From Streptomyces cellulosae (GTDB taxonomy: Bacteria; Actinomycetota; Actinomycetes; Streptomycetales; Streptomycetaceae), in contig BNBH01000018.1 in assembly GCA_014655195.1 (NCBI GenBank), positions 113,008-177,007 on the forward strand: a stretch of 64,000 nt of DNA, in the 5' to 3' direction. This document shows positions 59,702 through 64,000 of the stretch, piece after piece. A program made the translations under genes and the position numbers. Below the pieces are notes generated by a model, which saw only the letters and a list, made by a program, of their open reading frames with translations, made no database searches and was not told where the DNA came from. Each line of letters starts with the position of its first letter. The first letter of the stretch is position 1.

Positions 59702-60105
59702 TCCAGCAGCGAGCCAACTTCGACTGGATGCTCAAGGAGCTCGCCGACGGCGTACCCGGCGTCGAGATGATCGTGGTGCTCTCCGCCGACGGTCTGCGCA
59801 TCGCCCGCTACGGCGGCGAGCCGGACGCCGCCGACCGGGTCGCCGCCGCCTGCGCCGGCGTGCAGAGCCTCGCCGCCGCCGTCGCGCAGGAACTCCCGCA
59901 CGGCGACGGCGAGATGAAGATGGTGCTCATCGAGATCGACGAGGGCTACTTCTACCTGATGGCGGCCGGCGCCAACGCCTACCTCGCGGTGCTCTCCGAC
60001 ATGACCTGCGAACCCGGCCGCATGGGCGGGATGATGCGCGACCTCGTCGTCCGCATCGGCGCCCATCTGACCAGTCCGCCCCGACGGAACGGGCAGACCG
60101 TATGA
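59698..60105 (+). CDS. cvnB: Conservon roadblock/LC7 protein CvnB
   Basis: A 135-residue roadblock/LC7 (Longin-like) protein, homologous to MglB-type GTPase regulators. NFDWMLKELADGVPGVEMIVVLSADGLRIARYGG at the start and DEGYFYLMAAGANAYLAVLSD in the middle are typical. It should bind CvnD and act as a GTPase-activating or scaffold factor. The GTG start overlaps the TGA of cvnA by four bases (GTGA), so translation is coupled. Corresponds to rarB. Confidence 0.94.
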   Translation: MIQQRANFDWMLKELADGVPGVEMIVVLSADGLRIARYGGEPDAADRVAAACAGVQSLAAAVAQELPHGDGEMKMVLIEIDEGYFYLMAAGANAYLAVLSDMTCEPGRMGGMMRDLVVRIGAHLTSPPRRNGQTV

Positions 60106-60512
60106 CTCCTCCCCAACGCCAGAGGCGCACTCCCGCGCAGGGCACCCCCGCACAGCCGGCCGCCCCGGCCCGGAAGGAGGGCGAGGGCGGCAACCCGGAA
60201 CGGCTGTACGTCGTCGCGGGGCCGGACGGCGAGCGCGCCGACATCGACCTGGTCACGCTGATCGTGGCGCGTTCCCCCGACCCTCCGCCCTCCGCCACCC
60301 CCGAGCAGGCGGCGCTGCTCCGGCTCTGCGTCGCCCCCCTGTCCGTGGCCGAGGTGTCGGCCTATCTCAGTCTGCCGTTCAGCGTGGTGACCGTGCTGAT
60401 CACCGAACTGCTGACGGCGGAACTGGTCCAGGCGCGCTCCCCCATCGTGCGCAAGGCGCTCCCGGACCGTTCCCTTCTCGAAGCGGTGATGCATGGACTT
60501 CAACGGCTCTGA
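60102..60512 (+). CDS. cvnC: Conservon DUF742 protein CvnC
   Basis: A 136-residue DUF742 protein. The first ~45 residues are Pro/Ala-rich; the rest is a winged-helix-like domain (RLYVVAGPDGERADIDLVTLIVARS, LLRLCVAPLSVAEVSAYLSLPFSVVTVLITELLTAELV) ending in DRSLLEAVMHGLQRL. Its exact role is unknown, but it is always between CvnB and CvnD. The ATG overlaps the cvnB stop (ATGA), and its end overlaps cvnD by 20 bp. Corresponds to rarC. Confidence 0.93.
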   Translation: MTPPQRQRRTPAQGTPAQPAAPARKEGEGGNPERLYVVAGPDGERADIDLVTLIVARSPDPPPSATPEQAALLRLCVAPLSVAEVSAYLSLPFSVVTVLITELLTAELVQARSPIVRKALPDRSLLEAVMHGLQRL

Positions 60513-61113
60513 CACCATCCCGGGCCCACGCGCCGAGGACCAGCTGCCCCACACGGCGCAGTCCGCGGTGAAGATCGTGATTGTCGGCGGGTTCGGGGTC
60601 GGCAAGACCACCATGGTCGGCTCGGTCAGCGAGATCAAACCGCTGACCACCGAGGAGACCATGACGCAGGCCGGCATCGGGGTCGACGACAACTACGGCT
60701 CCGCGTCCAAGACGGCCACCACCGTCGCCATGGACTTCGGCCGCATCAGGATCACCGACGAGCTGGTGCTCTACCTGTTCGGCACGCCGGGCCAGGAACG
60801 CTTCTGGTTCCTGTGGAACGGCCTGTTCGAGGGCGCGCTCGGCGCGGTGGTGCTGGTCGACACCCGCCGCCTCGAGGTCAGCTTCGACGTCATGGGGCGG
60901 CTGGAGGAACGCGGCGTGCCGTTCGTCGTCGCCGTCAACTCCTTCCCGGACGCGCCCCGTTACCCCCTCGCCGACCTGCGGACCGCGCTCGACCTGTCCG
61001 AGATGATCCCCATCGTGGAGTGCGACGTGCGGCGCCGCGCCTCCAGCCGCGACGTGCTGATGACCCTGATGCGCTTCCTGCACTCGCTCGCCATGACGGG
61101 CTCGCTCGCCTGA
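60493..61113 (+). CDS. cvnD: Conservon small GTPase CvnD
   Basis: A 206-residue Ras-like GTP-binding protein of the MglA/conservon group. P-loop GGFGVGKTTMVGSVSEI near 33-49, switch-II region FGTPGQERFWFLWNGL near 95-110 (Gln-Glu present), and VAVNSFPDAP near 140 for guanine recognition (NxxD-like). It should cycle between GTP and GDP under control of CvnB and the CvnA sensor. It overlaps cvnC by 20 bp. The P450 gene follows after 65 bp. Corresponds to rarD. Confidence 0.94.
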   Translation: MDFNGSDTIPGPRAEDQLPHTAQSAVKIVIVGGFGVGKTTMVGSVSEIKPLTTEETMTQAGIGVDDNYGSASKTATTVAMDFGRIRITDELVLYLFGTPGQERFWFLWNGLFEGALGAVVLVDTRRLEVSFDVMGRLEERGVPFVVAVNSFPDAPRYPLADLRTALDLSEMIPIVECDVRRRASSRDVLMTLMRFLHSLAMTGSLA

Positions 61114-61178
61114 CGCGCGGGACCTTCTTCCCCTCCCACGGAACCTTTTAGGCCTTCCCCCTTCCCGGAGCGACCACA

Positions 61179-62744
61179 GTGACGCCTGAATCCCACTCCC
61201 AGACGCCGGACCGCCCGGCCGGTGACGACGACGCCCGGCCCGGACCGCCCCCCGGATGCCCCGCGCACGGCCTGGGCCCCGGCGGACTCGCCCGGCTCCA
61301 CGAGTCGGACGACCTCAAGGGCCTCTACGAGCAGCTGCGCGAGAAGCACGGCCCGGTGGCGCCCGTACTCGTCCACGACGACCTGCCGCTGTGGATCGTG
61401 CTCGGCCACGCCGAGAGCCAGCAACTGGTGCGCAGCCCCGCGCAGTTCACCAAGGACAGCCGTATCTGGTCCCCGCTACGCGACGGCCTGGTCAAGCCCG
61501 ACCACCCGCTGATGCCGCACATCGCCTGGCAGCCGATGTGCGCCCACACCGAGGGCGAGAACCACCACCGCTGGCGCGGCGCCATCGACACCGCCGTCGC
61601 CGCCACCGACTTCCGCTCCCTGCGCCGGTACGTCAACCGCAGCGTGCAGCGGGTCGTCAACCGGTTCTGCGAGGTCGGCGAGGCGGACCTGGTCAGCCAG
61701 TACGCCGAGCACCTGCCGATGGCCGTGATGTGCCACGTCCTCGGCATGCCCGACGAGTACGACGACCGCATGGTGCAGGCCGCCCGCGACATGATCCGCG
61801 GCACCGAGACCGCCATCGCGAGCAACGCCTACGTGATGGAGGCGCTGAACCGCCTCACCGCCCGCCGCCGCGAGGAACCGCAGGACGACTTCACCGGCCA
61901 CCTCGTCAGCCACCCTGCCGGACTGTCCGACGAGGAGGTCAGCCAGCATCTGCGGGTGGTGCTGATCGCCGCCTACGAGGCCACGGCGAACCTCCTCGCC
62001 AACGTGCTGCGCCAGGTGCTGATCGACCCGCGCTTCCGGTCCCAGCTCAACGGCGGCCAGATGACCGTGCCCCAGGCGGTGGAGCAACTCCTGTGGGACG
62101 AACCGCCGTTCAGCACCATCTTCGCCTACTACGCCAAGCAGGACACCGAGCTGGGCGGGCAGCGCATCCGCAGGGGCGACGGACTGCTGTTCGCGCCCGC
62201 GCCGGCCAACGTCGACCCCCGCGTCCGCCCCGACCCGACCGCCGACATGCAGGGCAACCGCTCGCACCTCGCCTTCGGCGGCGGCACCCACGAGTGCCCC
62301 GGCCAGGACATCGGCCGTGTCATCGCCGAGGTCGGCGTCGACGCCCTGCTGATGCGGCTGCCGGACGTGGAGCTGGGCTGCGACGAGGAGGAGCTGACCT
62401 TCACCGAGTCGATCGCCTCGCGCCATCTGGTGTCGCTGCCGGTGCACTTCACGCCGCGGCCTCAGCAGGAGATCACGCAGGTGCCGAGCCCTGAGGTCGA
62501 CACGAAGGCGCCTGCGGCGTACGACTGGCAGATCGGGGGAGTGCCGCGGCAGGCGGCGGCGCCGACGCCTGCCGCGGTGGGCGCCGCTGTGGGCGGTACG
62601 GGTGGGGACGCGGGTGCCGGTGTCGGCGGGTTGCCGGACGCCGGGCCGGTTCCGGCCGCGGTGCCCGTGCCGCCTCCGGCCGCGCAGCCTGAGCCGCCCA
62701 AGGGCGCCTGGCAGCGGTTCCTGCGGTGGTGGCGCGGCTACTGA
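61179..62744 (+). CDS. cvnE: Cytochrome P450 of the CYP157-like type (CvnE/RarE)
   Basis: A 521-residue P450. The heme loop FGGGTHECPG has the axial Cys at about residue 373, and the I-helix reads AAYEATANLL. In the K helix the expected ExxR is absent: residues 302-306 read EQLLW, so both the Glu and Arg positions are changed (Q, W). The CYP157 family is known for lacking ExxR, so this is likely a member. The body ends near 430; a ~90-residue Gly/Ala/Pro-rich tail ends in the basic-aromatic GAWQRFLRWWRGY. Its substrate is unknown. It closes the conservon and starts with GTG. Confidence 0.93.
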   Translation: MTPESHSQTPDRPAGDDDARPGPPPGCPAHGLGPGGLARLHESDDLKGLYEQLREKHGPVAPVLVHDDLPLWIVLGHAESQQLVRSPAQFTKDSRIWSPLRDGLVKPDHPLMPHIAWQPMCAHTEGENHHRWRGAIDTAVAATDFRSLRRYVNRSVQRVVNRFCEVGEADLVSQYAEHLPMAVMCHVLGMPDEYDDRMVQAARDMIRGTETAIASNAYVMEALNRLTARRREEPQDDFTGHLVSHPAGLSDEEVSQHLRVVLIAAYEATANLLANVLRQVLIDPRFRSQLNGGQMTVPQAVEQLLWDEPPFSTIFAYYAKQDTELGGQRIRRGDGLLFAPAPANVDPRVRPDPTADMQGNRSHLAFGGGTHECPGQDIGRVIAEVGVDALLMRLPDVELGCDEEELTFTESIASRHLVSLPVHFTPRPQQEITQVPSPEVDTKAPAAYDWQIGGVPRQAAAPTPAAVGAAVGGTGGDAGAGVGGLPDAGPVPAAVPVPPPAAQPEPPKGAWQRFLRWWRGY

Positions 62745-62753
62745 TCCGCCGCG

Positions 62754-63707
62754 TCACTCATCTGCCGCCCAGATGTCGTACGAGGTCCAGGCCTCCAGTG
62801 TCCGGCTGCTGGTGAACCGGCGTTCCGTGCCCGTGACCGGGTCCGTGAACGCCAGTTCCCGGGCCAGCAGTTGGAGGGGGCGGCGGAAGTCGCCGGGCGG
62901 GACCGGGGCGGTCACCTCGGGGTAGAGAGGGTCGCCGAGGATCGGCACGCCCAGGGCGCTCATGTGCACGCGGAGTTGATGGGTCTGGCCGGTGCCAGGG
63001 GTCAGCCGGTACCGGGCCAGGCCGTCCTCGCGATGCGTGAGTAGCTCTACCCGGGTTTCCGCGTTCGGGTCGCCCTCGACCTCGCGTGCGGTCAGCTCGC
63101 CGCGTTCCTTGACGATCCGGCTGTGGACGGTGCGCGGGAGGGCGAGGGCCGGGTCGTACGGGGCGATGGCTTCGTATTCCTTGTGCACCCTGCGGTCGCG
63201 GAACAAGGTCTGGTACGCGCCGCGTTCCTCGGCGCGCACGGTGAACAGCACGAGGCCCGCGGTGAGGCGGTCCAGGCGGTGTGCGGCCGTGAGTCGCGGC
63301 AGGCCGAGGTCGTGGCGGAGGCGGGCCAGGGCCGTCTGGCGCACGTGGCTGCCGCGGGGGGTGGTGGCCAGGAAGTGGGGTTTGTCCGCGACGACGATGT
63401 GGTCGTCCTGATGCACGACGTGCACGGGGAAGGGGACGGGGGGTTCCGGGGGCATCTCGCGGTGGAACCACACCGTGAGGCCGGGGGTGCAGGGGGTGTC
63501 CGGGGGGACGGGGCGGCCGTCGGCGCCGACGATGTCGCCCGCGGTGAAGAGGGCGTCGATGTGGGCGGGCGGGGCGGCCAGGCGCGACACGAGGTGGTCG
63601 CGGACTGTTGCGCCTGGGCCGCCTGCGGGGAGACGTACGCGGACCGGGTCCACGCCGTCCCGTTGTGGGAGGGGCGGGGGAGGGGTGGGGGGTCGGCGGC
63701 GTCTCAC
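62754..63707 (-). CDS. RluA-family pseudouridine synthase
   Basis: A 317-residue enzyme that isomerises uridine in structured RNA. The catalytic motif HRLDRLTAGL has Asp146 at its centre; RLTPGTGQTHQLRVHM near 240-255 and HVVHQDDHIVVADKP near 96-110 are further family blocks. An N-terminal S4-like region is followed by a pre-catalytic Pro-rich stretch. The RNA target (23S rRNA or tRNA) is not evident. It starts with GTG and has a Pro-rich beginning (PPTPPPPLPQ). It is convergent with the P450, 9 bp between stop codons. Confidence 0.9.
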   Translation of the reverse strand: MRRRRPPTPPPPLPQRDGVDPVRVRLPAGGPGATVRDHLVSRLAAPPAHIDALFTAGDIVGADGRPVPPDTPCTPGLTVWFHREMPPEPPVPFPVHVVHQDDHIVVADKPHFLATTPRGSHVRQTALARLRHDLGLPRLTAAHRLDRLTAGLVLFTVRAEERGAYQTLFRDRRVHKEYEAIAPYDPALALPRTVHSRIVKERGELTAREVEGDPNAETRVELLTHREDGLARYRLTPGTGQTHQLRVHMSALGVPILGDPLYPEVTAPVPPGDFRRPLQLLARELAFTDPVTGTERRFTSSRTLEAWTSYDIWAADE

Positions 63708-63745
63708 GTGGGGAAAGGGTACGGGGGGCCGGGGGTGGCTGTCGG

Positions 63746-63913
63746 GTGCGGGTCGGTGGGGGCTGGTCGCGCAGTTCCCCGCGCCTCTGAGGGGGTGGGG
63801 GTGTCCCGCGTGCGCAGGGTGCGGGCCGGTGGGGGTTGAGCGCGCAGTTCCCCGCGCCCCTGAGGAAGGTGCGACCGGTGGGGGTTGAGCGCGCAGTTCC
63901 CCGCGCCCCTAGG
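63746..63913 (+). repeat. Three tandem copies of a dispersed Streptomyces element
   Basis: Units of ~46 bp at 63746-63793, 63819-63865 and 63869-63913 share GTGCGG..CCGGTGGGGG, TTGAGCGCGCAGTTCCCC and GCGCCCC. They are diverged copies: the first has one-base changes. The core is the same as the inverted copy behind mshC. No coding frame fits the region. Confidence 0.8.
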
Positions 63914-64000
63914 TGTGCTGACCGGGCAGGTTGGTGACGCGGCTGGCTGGTGGGTGGCCGCCGATGCCGGTGTGGGGGCGGTGGTAGTTGTACCAGTGCA
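63909..64000 (-). mobile_element. IS481-family transposase, C-terminal end only
   Basis: The reverse strand from 64000 reads the final 29 residues of an IS481-type integrase-core transposase, including HWYNYHRPHTGIGGH and SRVTNLPGQHT, ending with TAG at 63911-63909. The rest is outside the window. The IS end abuts, and slightly overlaps, the third dispersed repeat, so this repeat cluster may be an insertion target or the IS end itself. Confidence 0.85.

Overview
This is a very GC-rich chromosomal window from a Streptomyces species. The evidence is long-chain and short chaplins, a gyl-type glycerol operon, mycothiol ligase, the complete Pup-proteasome locus, a conservon with a CYP157-like P450, frequent GTG starts and leaderless promoters. 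The gene order matches what I recall of the Streptomyces coelicolor core chromosome from the gluconate genes through chpH/chpC, mshC, gyl, metH, arc/dop/pup/prcBA/pafA and tatAC to conservon 9 (rar). That comparison is from memory, not from a search.

Layout. 1-1.8 kb: gluconate permease (cut by the window edge), gluconokinase and divergent GntR regulator. 1.9-4.8 kb: HxlR regulator, RidA, a YchJ-type protein, tRNA-Leu(GAG) and an M20 peptidase. 5-6.1 kb: chaplins chpH and chpC. 6.2-13.6 kb: DUF5703 protein, an acidic unknown, a RecD2-like protein with a ruined ATP site overlapping an aldo/keto reductase gene, an F420-type oxidoreductase, a ferritin-like protein and CorA. 13.7-18.3 kb: phosphatase, DUF3090 protein, PI3/4-kinase-like protein, mshC and a PAC2 protein. 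18.5-23.7 kb: glpF-glpK-glpD with gylR. 24-28.4 kb: metH and a HAD phosphatase. 28.8-36.6 kb: twin orphan oligopeptide-type binding lipoproteins, an orphan response regulator behind an Fe-S RecB/Cas4-like nuclease, an M50-CBS protease and TrmI. 37-51.8 kb: ferredoxin, arc, dop, pup, prcB, prcA, LacI/MFS, pafA, two FKBPs, pafB, pafC. 51.9-57.7 kb: zinc-ribbon and membrane small proteins, tatA, tatC, lipid kinase, Ski2-like helicase. 58-62.7 kb: five-gene conservon. 62.7-64 kb: RluA-type pseudouridine synthase, three tandem copies of a dispersed Streptomyces repeat, and the end of an IS481-family transposase.

How it works together. The 38-52 kb part carries a complete pupylation pathway: tagging (PafA), tag removal (Dop), unfolding (ARC) and degradation (PrcBA). 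Its Pup already ends in Glu, so Dop deamidation should not be needed. PafB/PafC are the WYL regulators usually tied to the DNA-damage response in this locus. The conservon is one overlapping operon ending in a P450 that lacks the ExxR motif. Most transcription units end in strong perfect hairpins, listed individually. The window is mostly conserved core chromosome; the only clear mobile DNA is at the extreme right end. The least explained items are the ATPase-dead RecD2-like protein, the phosphatase/DUF3090/kinase-like module next to mshC, the endonuclease VII remnant between pup and prcB, and several structured leaders.
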